Positions 55,901 through 64,000 of a stretch of DNA of 64,000 nucleotides are shown here, in pieces. The stretch spans positions 62,001-126,000 of the forward strand of contig JALTJN010000379.1 of NCBI GenBank assembly GCA_027076405.1, in the 5' to 3' direction. Both the position numbers and the translations under genes were made by a program. The number at the start of each line of letters is the position of its first letter. Within the stretch, counting starts at the first letter, position 1. The notes under the pieces were generated by a model. It was given only the letters and a program-made list of their open reading frames with translations, had not been told where the DNA came from and ran no database searches. Source of the stretch: Chromatiales bacterium. Its GTDB lineage: Bacteria; Pseudomonadota; Gammaproteobacteria; UBA6429.

Positions 55901-56346
55901 CTTACCCCCATAAAGGATTTATTTTTTAAATCCTGTAAAGACTGAATATCCTCTCGGTCATCTCTGGTAAATATAACGGCACCAAATTGATTAGAACTTT
56001 TATTTTGTTTCTTTGTTTTTATAGTGATGAGTCGACTAACACCATAAGTTGCTTCTAACTCAATATAGTTGCCTGGGTTTGTGATAATAAATTCAATTTT
56101 TTTCTGTTTAACTTCATTGGCTACTTGCTTAAGTTTTATTGGAACTAATGTGAAGTTGTAACCTGTAATGGTGTTATTAAGATAATCCATAGTGGGTTGC
56201 CACATTTCATGAGTGATACTTTCTCCCCATACGGCTAGTACACCAATATGCACCTCTTTCTTTACCGCATAGCAATATTGGGAAAATAAAATTGTGGTCA
56301 AAAAAATTATTTGAATGGAAAAGACTTTTAGCCTGCTAACAGACAC
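52939..56346 (-). CDS. PhnD-PAS-GGDEF-EAL cyclic-di-GMP signalling protein
   Basis: A 1135-residue membrane protein. A signal sequence and periplasmic PhnD-type domain (about 27-300: ITNPGNYIEL, FGAVIFTRDDRED, KKAFGGFQIAWLEF, DAGTVRTATLERMA, YPEWPFAKL, SGWTVPLDYFPVRHL), a membrane helix (about 312-332), two or three PAS domains (first with a CKICQ motif; second with a typical PDGT-like SNSDGTIVLVN), a GGDEF domain with GGDEF at 785-789 and an intact RKTD I-site nine residues before it, and an EAL domain with EVL in place of EAL (Glu915), plus CFEITETAMI, LDDFGSG, YLKIDG and Gln in VQGYGIAQP. Both activities look possible. Its sensor domain is paralogous to the kinase at 18157-20004. Confidence 0.9.
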   Translation of the reverse strand: MSVSRLKVFSIQIIFLTTILFSQYCYAVKKEVHIGVLAVWGESITHEMWQPTMDYLNNTITGYNFTLVPIKLKQVANEVKQKKIEFIITNPGNYIELEATYGVSRLITIKTKKQNKSSNQFGAVIFTRDDREDIQSLQDLKNKSFMGVSKKAFGGFQIAWLEFKKIGIDPFEDFSSVQFSGLPQDKIVYAVLNREVDAGTVRTATLERMAEEKLIDIKQFKIINAKKDPTFPFLYSSLLYPEWPFAKLKHTDAQLAEETSIALLKLSAESIAAKKSRSSGWTVPLDYFPVRHLFKQLNLPPYETELPGFFERYWLESFLFLLLVLQPLILYVIKLRSNLRIDEEKIAKSESEWSNALDFLDEPMFMVDLDDRILRANKAFYQSRNISAKEAIGKFVISLSHPEEVPCKICQARKDRLDTIIILEADDPENQLHVPLEISIKVIRNNNNEPIGIIQRMRDLTSSREKEKSLRRSETLFKELLNATPEPLIVSNSDGTIVLVNSQFEKEFGYLRKEIIGHKIEKLIPQKYRENHIKIRSKYSQKPYLRPMGKGVKLEGQRKDGSTFPVDINLSPFKVDDETLVISTVHNISSRLEKEAELNRLASFPEFSPNPILEFKKHEKVTYANPMATKLFPDIMELGVTHEIFLDLDNQYSYLEEDYELIRNIEISGSTFEQKIIYNPKTKLFRMYIWDITKLRKLTQKMSYHATHDALTRLINRREFERQLNQANEDAHNNNHTHTLCYMDLDKFKAVNDSCGHAAGDELLKQLSSIISLQIRKTDTFARLGGDEFGLLLMGCPIKKALMLTEEIRKTVHNFRFNWDNKIFKIGISIGIVTINNASGSDKEIQSAADTACFIAKEQGRNRVHIYEADPSLVSKHKDETNWLNRINNALDNNKFVLYFQKISAIKNRQHEHYEVLIRMLDQNGETVPPNSFIPAAERFDIMSSVDSWVIKNTIKIMQQKEYRDIIFSINLSGQSLSDLKFMENCIFQVKNSNIDPNYLCFEITETAMIANLTNAIRSVSALRELGCKIALDDFGSGLSSFSYLKNLPVDYLKIDGSLIKDMEGDPVNITMVKSIIHIGQSMGLETVAEYVENDAILNLLREMEIDFVQGYGIAQPVPIEKINIAKIVQDKETH

Positions 56347-56448
56347 AATTGCACCCTGTTGATTGTAAAATGTTATTCCTTAATATATCGGGTACTTAAT
56401 GGCGGATCTTTAGAAAATATTCTTATTTGAGATGGTTTAATGGGTTAT

Positions 56449-57177
56449 TTAATCAATTTCTTCTTCATCTAACTCTAAATATATCTTTTTTTGATTAAAT
56501 TGGGTTAAATTAAGCAGGTTTTCGTCACCTTTGTGGTTAATATTGAGGATTCTGACAGGTAAATAGTCCATATTTTCTGCGCACCAGAAGGTAAAACGGT
56601 ATTTTGTTTGCGGGTCGTAATGTTCCATTTTGAGGGTGCTAATCACCCCTTTATAGGTTGTTAAGTTCTCTTTTTTTACAAATTTTAGCGTGTATGTTTT
56701 GATGCTGTCTTTTTCTGCAATTGTGTATTTAATTGTACGTTTTCCTTTTTGCATATCGTGCATGACTGCAATGGAAAAACCGAGCGTATCATGCAACTCT
56801 TTTTCCAGAGGGTAGTATTCCTTTTTATAAGAGTTGTAAAAAGTACTGTTTTTATCCAGCCGTAATTCATAATCTTCGTTGCCATCGCTTTTTTTCTCAT
56901 CATAGTGGTAAGAGAAAAATTGCAGACGGTTATTTTTAAAGCGTAACTTACTTGTTTCTGTGAGAGTGACATCAAAAAATAAAGCTGCAAGTCCGGCTGT
57001 TTTTGATACGGAGGTAAAGGTGAGAAACTTATTCTCGGAAGTTAGTGTTCTTGTTGATACACCGACATAAAAATTATTGTGGTAAAGGTCATAGGTGGCA
57101 GTAAAGTCTTTAATTGGGCTTGAAAAAGTAATGTTTTGCAGGGATAGGTATAAAAATAAGGTAATAAAATATCGCAT
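56449..57177 (-). CDS. DUF3108 family exported protein
   Basis: A 242-residue exported protein when started at the ATG at 57175-57177 (signal peptide MRYFITLFLYLSLQNITFSS), only one base after the purN stop. The frame is open further upstream, but that part overlaps purN. The body is beta-rich: FTATYDLYHNNFYVGVSTRTL, FRFKNNRLQFFSYHYDE-like, FTFWCAENMDYLPVRIL. DUF3108 proteins commonly sit beside purN in gammaproteobacteria and are presumed periplasmic; their role is not known. Confidence 0.8.
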   Translation of the reverse strand: MRYFITLFLYLSLQNITFSSPIKDFTATYDLYHNNFYVGVSTRTLTSENKFLTFTSVSKTAGLAALFFDVTLTETSKLRFKNNRLQFFSYHYDEKKSDGNEDYELRLDKNSTFYNSYKKEYYPLEKELHDTLGFSIAVMHDMQKGKRTIKYTIAEKDSIKTYTLKFVKKENLTTYKGVISTLKMEHYDPQTKYRFTFWCAENMDYLPVRILNINHKGDENLLNLTQFNQKKIYLELDEEEID

Positions 57178-57178
57178 A

Positions 57179-57781
57179 TTATGATGTTTTAATTTTATTC
57201 TCTGCAAATAGTCGAATCGCTTGTGGATAAATTTTGTGTTCTTGCTCATGTACTCGGGCGGCAAGGGCTTCAGCCGTATCGTTATCTTTAATTTCTACTC
57301 TTGCCTGTAATATTACTGGCCCATCATCAAGTTCCGGAGTAACAAAATGTACGCTACAACCATGCTCTTTATCACCGGCATCAATCGCGCGCTGGTGCGT
57401 GTTAAGCCCTTTATACTTGGGCAACAAAGAAGGATGAATGTTCATCATTTTATGTGAATAATGTTCAACAAATTTATTGCTCAGGATACGCATAAAACCG
57501 GCGAGGATAATGAGATCGGGCTGGTATTCATCAATGACTGATTTTAGCTTTTCATCGTATTGTTCTCGAGTTGCAAAATCATGATGGGACAGAACAAGCT
57601 GTTCTATTCCGGCTTTCTTTGCCCGTTCCAAACCATAGGCATCGGCTTTATTACTGATCACAGCCACAATCCGAGCGGGCAGGTTGTGGTTGGTTATTTC
57701 ATCGATAATAGCTTGCAGATTGCTGCCATTACCTGAAATCAGGACAACCAGACGTATAGGAGAAACGACTTCCGAATTCAT
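57179..57781 (-). CDS. purN: Phosphoribosylglycinamide formyltransferase PurN
   Basis: Folate-dependent GAR transformylase of purine synthesis. The 200-residue protein shows SGNGSNLQAII at the N terminus, the catalytic triad segment with Asn, His and Asp in MMNIHPSLLPKYKGLNTHQRA, HGCSVHFVTPELDDGPV. TAATG overlap with purM indicates translational coupling. Followed by the DUF3108 gene. Confidence 0.96.
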   Translation of the reverse strand: MNSEVVSPIRLVVLISGNGSNLQAIIDEITNHNLPARIVAVISNKADAYGLERAKKAGIEQLVLSHHDFATREQYDEKLKSVIDEYQPDLIILAGFMRILSNKFVEHYSHKMMNIHPSLLPKYKGLNTHQRAIDAGDKEHGCSVHFVTPELDDGPVILQARVEIKDNDTAEALAARVHEQEHKIYPQAIRLFAENKIKTS

Positions 57782-58833
57782 TACTGAATACGAACCGCAA
57801 TATCATTTTCTTTTGCTTCAATGTGTCCAATACGAACAGCATGGATCTGGTTTTGTTTTAAAATATCCAGCGCTTTATCAGCATCACTTTCATTTAGAAT
57901 CAGTACCATGCCGAGACCATTATTAAAGGTACGGTACATTTCCGTGTCTTCGATATTGCCTTGTTCCTGTAGCCAGTCAAATACAGCAGGGCGTTTCCAG
58001 CTGGTTTTATCGATAACTGCGCAGGCATCATCTGGCATAACACGAGGAATATTTTCCAGTAAGCCGCCACCGGTAATATGTGACATGGCATGGACATCCA
58101 CTTTTTCTAACAAGGCTAAAAGCGGTTTAATATAAATGGTGGTGGGTGCAAGTAAGCGCTCGCCTAATGTCGCACCATCAAAGCTTTGACTTAAGTCTGC
58201 ACCCGAGACTTCAATCACCTTGCGGATAAGCGAATAGCCATTTGAATGAGGGCCACTCGAGGGCAGGCCAAGCAGAACATCACCTTGTTTTACTTTCGTG
58301 CCATCAATAATTTTGCTTTTTTCGACGACACCGACACAGAAACCGGCTAAATCATAATCTTCAGCCTGATACATGCCCGGCATTTCGGCTGTTTCACCAC
58401 CAATCAGTGCAGCATTGGATTGTTTACAGCCTTCTGCTATCCCGGCAACAACGTCGGTTGCAGCGGCAACATTCAGTTTACCTGTGGCATAATAATCGAG
58501 GAAAAATAGTGGCTCAGCACCCTGAACAATGAGGTCATTGACACACATGGCGACTAAATCAATACCAATGGTATCGTGTTTATTGAGATCCATGGCAAGT
58601 TTTAGCTTGGTACCGACACCATCGGTGCCAGAAACGAGAACCGGTTCCTTGTAACGATCGAGTGGAAGCTCAAACAATGCACCAAATCCGCCTAAACCGG
58701 CCATAACACCAGGGCGTTTGGTGGCAGCAGCAAGGGGTTTAATGTGCTCAATGAGATTATTGCCTGCGTCGATATCGACACCGGCATCACGATAACTGAG
58801 AGATTGCTTGTCAGATGGTTCTTTTGTAGCCAT
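57781..58833 (-). CDS. purM: Phosphoribosylformylglycinamidine cyclo-ligase PurM
   Basis: AIR synthetase, the step after FGAM in purine synthesis. The 350-residue protein carries the family segments [57 protein letters not shown] and [18 protein letters not shown]. It is the first gene of purM-purN-DUF3108 and divergent from DUF2066 by 91 bp. Confidence 0.97.
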   Translation of the reverse strand: MATKEPSDKQSLSYRDAGVDIDAGNNLIEHIKPLAAATKRPGVMAGLGGFGALFELPLDRYKEPVLVSGTDGVGTKLKLAMDLNKHDTIGIDLVAMCVNDLIVQGAEPLFFLDYYATGKLNVAAATDVVAGIAEGCKQSNAALIGGETAEMPGMYQAEDYDLAGFCVGVVEKSKIIDGTKVKQGDVLLGLPSSGPHSNGYSLIRKVIEVSGADLSQSFDGATLGERLLAPTTIYIKPLLALLEKVDVHAMSHITGGGLLENIPRVMPDDACAVIDKTSWKRPAVFDWLQEQGNIEDTEMYRTFNNGLGMVLILNESDADKALDILKQNQIHAVRIGHIEAKENDIAVRIQ

Positions 58834-58924
58834 ATTATTTTTTACCCTCAGGACTAAGTCCTGAATTAAGGATCAATACTGTTATAATGGAGTGGTAGTT
58901 TAACAATTCAGACAAAGGCATGGA

Positions 58925-60085
58925 ATGAAAATAAGAATAAACGGCATAAAGAATTTTGCATTTATGGCAATTATATTGCTAATAACGTCCTTTTTACCTG
59001 TAAGTCATGTTAATGCGGATATTGTACAGCATTTATATGAGGCAGAAATGCTGGTAGAAGGTCAGGGACGTGAAGAGCGCAATTATGTTGTACGTGAAGC
59101 ATTAAAAGAAATTTTGGTACGCATTTCAGGGCGAAACGAAGCTAGTTCGCTGGCTGAAGACGAATTGCTGGTACCCCGTCCTACCCGTTTGGTGCAGCAA
59201 TTTCGTTACCGGAAGTTTAAATCTGATGAAGTGATTCCTGCTAATCCTATTGATGGGGCAAAACCTTATACGCAAAAGCTCTGGTTACGTTTTACAGAAA
59301 AAGCGATTGCTAAACTACTGCGAGCACAGGGATTTCCTGTTTGGGGGAAAAACCGGCCTGCAACTCTGGTTTGGCTAGTGGTTGATGATCAAAAACAGCG
59401 TATTTTGATTGGCAATAGCACACCACATATTAGTCGTACTTTTATTGAACAAGAAGCAAAGAAAAAGGGACTTCCTTTTCGCTTGCCATTGCTCGATTTA
59501 GCAGATCAATCAAAAGTGCAGGTGACGGATGTTTGGGGAAATTTTGAAGACACTATTTTAGAAGCGTCAAAACGATATCAGACAGAAGCCGTTCTGGTCG
59601 GGCGAATTTATTTAAGTTTTGCTAAAACATGGAATACACGCTGGAGCTTATATTCGGCCGGTGAGCGTCATGACTGGGAAGTTGCTAATAGTGAAACATT
59701 ACGTGCTGCTGTGAAAGAAGGCTTATCGAAAACGGGAGAAGTTTTATCGACTCGTTTTACACGAGTGAATTCTTCAGCTGAAAGTGATTCTGTTTTAGTA
59801 CAAATAAAAAATGTACCAAATCTAAAGGCTTATAATAAAATTGTAAAATATTTAAAAAGTTTGAATGTGGTTATTAATTTAGAAACTTTCCAGATTAATC
59901 CGGATAATGTGATATTCCAAATTAAAAGTCGAAATGGACGTTTAGGTGTGGCTCAGGCTATTTCACTTGGTCATGTATTGATCACAGATATAAGTCAACC
60001 TGTTATGATGGGTAAAAATCAGGAAGCAAATACAGAAAAAGAAAAACAGATTAAAACGGATCTTATATATAAACTGGTACTGTGA
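58925..60085 (+). CDS. DUF2066 family exported protein
   Basis: A 386-residue protein with a signal peptide (to about residue 31, HVNA). Family segments: YEAEMLVEGQGREERNYVVREALKEILVRISG, PTRLVQQFRYRKF, KLWLRFTEKAIAKLLRAQGFPVWGKNRPATLVWLV, and a central YQTEAVLVGRIYL. DUF2066 proteins are usual neighbours of purM in gammaproteobacteria; they may have a role at the envelope, but no function is established. The stop overlaps the next start. Confidence 0.82.
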   Translation: MKIRINGIKNFAFMAIILLITSFLPVSHVNADIVQHLYEAEMLVEGQGREERNYVVREALKEILVRISGRNEASSLAEDELLVPRPTRLVQQFRYRKFKSDEVIPANPIDGAKPYTQKLWLRFTEKAIAKLLRAQGFPVWGKNRPATLVWLVVDDQKQRILIGNSTPHISRTFIEQEAKKKGLPFRLPLLDLADQSKVQVTDVWGNFEDTILEASKRYQTEAVLVGRIYLSFAKTWNTRWSLYSAGERHDWEVANSETLRAAVKEGLSKTGEVLSTRFTRVNSSAESDSVLVQIKNVPNLKAYNKIVKYLKSLNVVINLETFQINPDNVIFQIKSRNGRLGVAQAISLGHVLITDISQPVMMGKNQEANTEKEKQIKTDLIYKLVL

Positions 60086-60651
60086 ATAAACAAGACATTC
60101 CAAATGTTATAAGTTTGCTACGCATCATTTTAGTTGTGCCGATTGCGTATTTTTTGTGGTCTCAAAATTATTTAATAGCGCTTATTTTGTTTCTCATTGG
60201 TGGTCTTTCTGATGGTTTAGACGGATTCCTTGCCAGACGTTACAAATGGGAAACAGAGCTAGGCGTTATTCTTGATCCTATGGGCGATAAACTCATGATG
60301 CTCACCGCTTATCTTTTATTAGGCTGGCATCATTTATTAGCGTGGTGGCTGGTAGCATTAGTTATTTTCCGAGATTTAATAATTGTAACAGGTACATTGT
60401 TGTATAGAAAAATTATCGGTAATGCAAAATTAAAGCCGTTATTTATTAGTAAACTCAACACTGTTTTTCAGATAGTACTTGTACTTATTATTATGTTTTC
60501 TCAGGTTGTGAGTTTAAATACATTAATCGTTGATAGTATTTTCTGGCTGGTTGTTGCAACAACCATAATGAGTGGTTACGCCTACATTAATGAATGGGGA
60601 CGACGTGCCTGGAATATACTAAAGGAAAATAAAGAGAATAATAAAGGTTGA
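60082..60651 (+). CDS. CDP-alcohol phosphatidyltransferase (PgsA-like)
   Basis: A 189-residue inner-membrane enzyme with about five or six helices. The CDP-alcohol motif is complete at about residues 43-69: SDGLDGFLARRYKWETELG through VILDPMGDK (D-G-x2-A-R-x8-G-x3-D-x3-D). It transfers a phosphatidyl group from CDP-diacylglycerol to an alcohol, probably glycerol phosphate, making phospholipid. GTG start overlaps the DUF2066 stop (GTGA). Whether it is the main PgsA or a second one is not clear. Confidence 0.85.
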   Translation: MNKQDIPNVISLLRIILVVPIAYFLWSQNYLIALILFLIGGLSDGLDGFLARRYKWETELGVILDPMGDKLMMLTAYLLLGWHHLLAWWLVALVIFRDLIIVTGTLLYRKIIGNAKLKPLFISKLNTVFQIVLVLIIMFSQVVSLNTLIVDSIFWLVVATTIMSGYAYINEWGRRAWNILKENKENNKG

Positions 60652-61704
60652 GTGAATATGATTGAATCAAGTAAAGGTATTTGGTTAGCTGTATTTGTTA
60701 TTGTTTCAATTTTAATTTATTTACTGGCACCTATACTTATGCCATTTATTTCTGCTGCAATACTTGCCTATATTGCGGACCCTCTTGTTGATAAGCTAGA
60801 AAAGAAAATGTCACGTTCAATTGCAGTAAGCATTGTCTTTTTTGTTTTATCCATTTTCGCCTTGTTATTAATGCTTATTGTTTTACCGCTAATCGAAAAA
60901 CAAATTGTGGTGTTGGCAGAAAAACTCCCGCTTTATATTGATCGGGCGCAAAACTATTTAATACCTGTTTTAAATGATCGGTTTGGCATTGATATCGGCG
61001 CAATTGATTTTAATACACTAAAACACTCATTATCTGCTTACTGGAAAACAGCCGGTGGTGTTGCTGCAAATGTACTTGCTTCTATTTCACATTCAGGATT
61101 AGTGCTGGCTGGCTGGGTTGCAAACTTCTTATTAATGTTGGTGGTCACTTTTTATTTATTACGTGACTGGGATATTCTGGTTGCAAAAATTCATGCGCTG
61201 ATCCCCCGGAAAAAGGAAAAAGTGATCAGTAAGCTCACAAAAGAATCAGATGAAGTGCTGGGAGCCTTTTTTCGCGGACAGCTTCTGGTAATGTTTGTAT
61301 TATCGCTAGTGTACACCGTTGGGTTAATGATCGTCGGGCTTGATATGGCTTTACTCATTGGCGGTTTGTCTGGTTTGGTGAGTTTTGTGCCTTACCTTGG
61401 GTTTATTGTCGGTATCGTTGTTGCGAGTATTGCAGCACTTATGCAATTTCAGGATATAACCGTATTACTGTATGTTGCGATTGTTTTTCTTGTTGGGCAA
61501 ATGCTTGAAGGTATGTTATTAACACCGTTATTAGTAGGCGATAAAATCGGTTTACATCCTGTTGCTGTTATTTTTGCGGTTTTAGCCGGTGGCCAATTAT
61601 TTGGCTTTGTTGGCGTTTTACTGGCTTTACCGATTGCTGCTGTTATTGCTGTTGTATTGCGCCATGTACATGAACGTTATACACAAAGTGAACTTTACGA
61701 ATAA
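60652..61704 (+). CDS. AI-2E family transporter / PerM-type permease
   Basis: A 350-residue membrane protein of the AI-2E transporter family with about seven to eight helices and a large soluble loop after the third. Family segments: ILAYIADPLVDKLEKK, VTFYLLRDWDILVAKI, GGLSGLVSFVPYLGFIVG, LLTPLLVGDKIGLHPVAVIFAVLAGGQLFGF. Members act as exporters of AI-2 or as Na+/H+ antiporters; which is unknown. The GTG at 60652 directly follows the previous stop; the ATG at 60658 is an alternative. It is followed by hda as in related genomes. Confidence 0.88.
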   Translation: MNMIESSKGIWLAVFVIVSILIYLLAPILMPFISAAILAYIADPLVDKLEKKMSRSIAVSIVFFVLSIFALLLMLIVLPLIEKQIVVLAEKLPLYIDRAQNYLIPVLNDRFGIDIGAIDFNTLKHSLSAYWKTAGGVAANVLASISHSGLVLAGWVANFLLMLVVTFYLLRDWDILVAKIHALIPRKKEKVISKLTKESDEVLGAFFRGQLLVMFVLSLVYTVGLMIVGLDMALLIGGLSGLVSFVPYLGFIVGIVVASIAALMQFQDITVLLYVAIVFLVGQMLEGMLLTPLLVGDKIGLHPVAVIFAVLAGGQLFGFVGVLLALPIAAVIAVVLRHVHERYTQSELYE

Positions 61705-61724
61705 AAAATATTTTCTACTCCGCT

Positions 61725-62396
61725 ATGGCTCAACAACTCACTTTAAATATACAGCTTCGTGATGATGCAACGTTTGAAAGTTATTTTTCAGGCTCTAATG
61801 ATCAGATCGTGCATAATCTAAAAGAACAAAAAGAACCTTATGTTTTTTTATTTGGAGACTCCGGCACAGGAAAAAGCCATTTACTTCAAGCTGCGTGTCT
61901 TAATACGGGGAAAAACAAGTTACCGGTAGCTTATTTACCTTTAAGTGAAGCGGGTTTAATGCCTGAAATGTTTGAAGGTCTGGAAGATATGTTCTTAATT
62001 GCGTTAGATGATATTCAAACGGTGATGGGAGATGAGGCCTGGGAACTTGCGCTCTTTAATTTGTATAATCGGGTGAGGGAAAAAGGGGGAAGCATGCTGG
62101 TATCTTCAGCCGTTCCGCTTGCAGCATTAAATATAAAACTCGCAGATTTAAAATCCAGATTATCCTGGGGGCCTATTTTTCAACTTAATCCGCTGACGGA
62201 TACCGAAAAAAAAATAGCGTTACAGCAACGTGCAAAAAATCGTGGTCTGGATTTAGCTGATGATGTTGTGATGTATTTGTTGAAACACAGTCCGCGTGAT
62301 ATGAACAGTTTGTATGCTTTAATTAAAAAACTGGATAAAGCATCGATGGTTGAAAAAAGGAAGTTAACAATCCCTTTTATTAAAAATCACCTATAA
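61725..62396 (+). CDS. hda: DnaA regulatory inactivator Hda
   Basis: DnaA-related AAA+ protein that, with the DNA clamp, stimulates ATP hydrolysis by DnaA and so prevents over-initiation. The 223-residue protein begins MAQQLTLNIQLRDDATF, where the QLTLNIQL segment includes the clamp-binding motif. Walker A FGDSGTGKSHLLQAA and Walker B FLIALDDIQ are present, along with LKSRLSWGPIF (sensor/box VII Arg) near residue 145. It ends 24 bases from the convergent DUF2069 gene. Confidence 0.94.
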   Translation: MAQQLTLNIQLRDDATFESYFSGSNDQIVHNLKEQKEPYVFLFGDSGTGKSHLLQAACLNTGKNKLPVAYLPLSEAGLMPEMFEGLEDMFLIALDDIQTVMGDEAWELALFNLYNRVREKGGSMLVSSAVPLAALNIKLADLKSRLSWGPIFQLNPLTDTEKKIALQQRAKNRGLDLADDVVMYLLKHSPRDMNSLYALIKKLDKASMVEKRKLTIPFIKNHL

Positions 62397-62420
62397 GGCT
62401 ACTGGTTTAATAAAGAACTA

Positions 62421-62816
62421 TCAATTCCTTTCTTTCTGCTCTTTTTTTAATGCTCGTCCTTGCAAGCGGGCATAATAAATTGCGCCAATATAAATTTGCA
62501 CACTGAGATAAACCTCGATAACGGCATAGAGACGTTGTTCTTCGTTTGCCCAGGTTTCCACAACACCGTGCATAAAATAAAGCAAAATCACAAAGCTGGT
62601 CCACGCATATGTGTATGGTTTTTCATTTAACAAACCTTTTAGCGGAAATAATAATGGAGCAATAATAAAAGCCAGTATTAACCACGGTTGTTTATCGGCT
62701 GGATAGATAAATCCATGCCACAGGATGAGTAGTAACAAAAGTGCAAAATAACCACTTAATGTTATATAAAGCGATCGTTTAGGGGACATTGATTTTGGTG
62801 AAAAGTTAAGTAGCAT
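62421..62816 (-). CDS. DUF2069 membrane protein
   Basis: A 131-residue integral membrane protein with four predicted helices (about 15-34, 42-60, 68-88, 97-115), ending in the basic tail RALKKEQKERN. Motifs FPLKGLLNEKPYTYAW and MHGVVETWANEEQRL are DUF2069 signatures. It lies 10 bases after wrbA in the same direction. Function unknown; a conserved neighbour of wrbA and arsC in gammaproteobacteria. Confidence 0.85.
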   Translation of the reverse strand: MLLNFSPKSMSPKRSLYITLSGYFALLLLLILWHGFIYPADKQPWLILAFIIAPLLFPLKGLLNEKPYTYAWTSFVILLYFMHGVVETWANEEQRLYAVIEVYLSVQIYIGAIYYARLQGRALKKEQKERN

Positions 62817-62826
62817 AAAGAAAGTT

Positions 62827-63788
<962 letters not shown>

Positions 63789-63949
63789 AAATTTATATAC
63801 TCAGTATAATGAAGATGAAATATTGCTTAAAATAACCTTTCTTGACAGTATTATAAGCGGGTGTTAGCTTTGTTTTTGTCAGTATTTATTTTTTTAATAA
63901 ATCGACAGACTTATCTTAAACTAATTAAACGGAAAAGTTACCTGATTCG

Positions 63950-64000
63950 ATGTCATTTTCACGCTTACATAGACGTTTATTTTATCGCGTATTTGTTCTT
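63950..64000 (+). CDS. Possible start of a partial gene at the window edge
   Basis: An open frame from ATG at 63950 to the end of the window begins MSFSRLHRRLFYRVFVL, a positively charged start then hydrophobic, as at the N terminus of an exported or membrane protein. The ribosome-binding site is weak. The rest is beyond the window, so the gene cannot be identified. Confidence 0.35.
   Translation, partial: MSFSRLHRRLFYRVFVL

Noticed and set aside
57178..57264. N-terminal extension of the DUF3108 protein
   Set aside because: It overlaps purN and hides the signal peptide that begins at the ATG at 57177.

Overview
The window reads as a chromosomal segment of a gammaproteobacterium with a low to moderate G+C content. 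The evidence is gene content and gene order: rppH-ptsP, rnfABCDGE-nth, metG-apbC-dcd, purM-purN back to back with DUF2066 and followed by an AI-2E permease and hda, pyrC-rnt, a homodimeric aceE-aceF-lpdA operon, dam, and a MotY-type motility protein. A free-living, respiring, motile organism is the simplest reading. The genus cannot be fixed from the sequence; the aceF/lpdA architecture and the PhnD-type sensors would suit a marine or sulfur/methyl-metabolising lineage, but this is inference. No rRNA, tRNA, CRISPR array, prophage or intact insertion sequence was recognised.

Layout. 1-6.9 kb: HAD phosphatase, RppH, PtsP, then argA-dam and an SH3/coiled-coil membrane protein on the minus strand. 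7-12 kb: a porin behind a textbook-like PHO box, a Sel1 protein, argD-argF and a short PuuD-type membrane protein with a strong terminator. 12-22 kb: a lone hydantoinase B, an amidotransferase of the N-acetylglutaminylglutamine type, GrxD, RNase T, PyrC, a PhnD-domain histidine kinase behind a Fur-like box, and an NTF2-like protein with FumC. 22-28.4 kb: pyruvate dehydrogenase operon preceded by a tandemly duplicated promoter region. 28.4-32.5 kb: the most accessory part, with small cysteine proteins, a duplicated zinc-ribbon gene fragment, two orphan secreted proteins, a MYG1-type protein and a cold-shock protein. 32.6-37.7 kb: GNAT, patatin, SleB, MotY and ArgG. 37.8-40.5 kb: a four-gene RiPP metallophore-type cluster (HvfA precursor, HvfB/MNIO, HvfC/DUF2063, DoxX). 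40.8-48.3 kb: DUF1841, a small chemoreceptor-like protein, nth and the complete rnf operon. 48.5-56.3 kb: metG, apbC, dcd and a very large PhnD-PAS-GGDEF-EAL protein. 56.4-64 kb: purine genes, DUF3108, DUF2066, a CDP-alcohol phosphatidyltransferase, AI-2E permease, Hda, DUF2069, WrbA and an ArsC-like protein.

How it fits together. Most genes are housekeeping: arginine synthesis (argA, argD, argF, argG in separate units), pyrimidine and purine synthesis (pyrC, purM, purN, dcd), central carbon flow (aceEF-lpdA, fumC), Rnf-driven electron transfer and iron-sulfur assembly (apbC). On top of these are several environmental-sensing features: a PhoB-type site before the porin, a Fur-type site before one PhnD sensor, two paralogous PhnD sensory domains attached to different outputs (phosphorelay and cyclic-di-GMP), and the Hvf-like cluster with seven (E/D)GKCG core motifs.

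The intergenic DNA is rich in palindromic repeats of at least five kinds: REP-like TCGGC hairpins, CCACGAAGGAC/CCACAGAGGTCA elements, an ATTCCGG three-armed element, a GGGGTCAGAA element, and a 25-bp inverted repeat enclosing hairpins with AAGGA loops. These and the 28.7-30.2 kb insertion are the least explained parts of the window.
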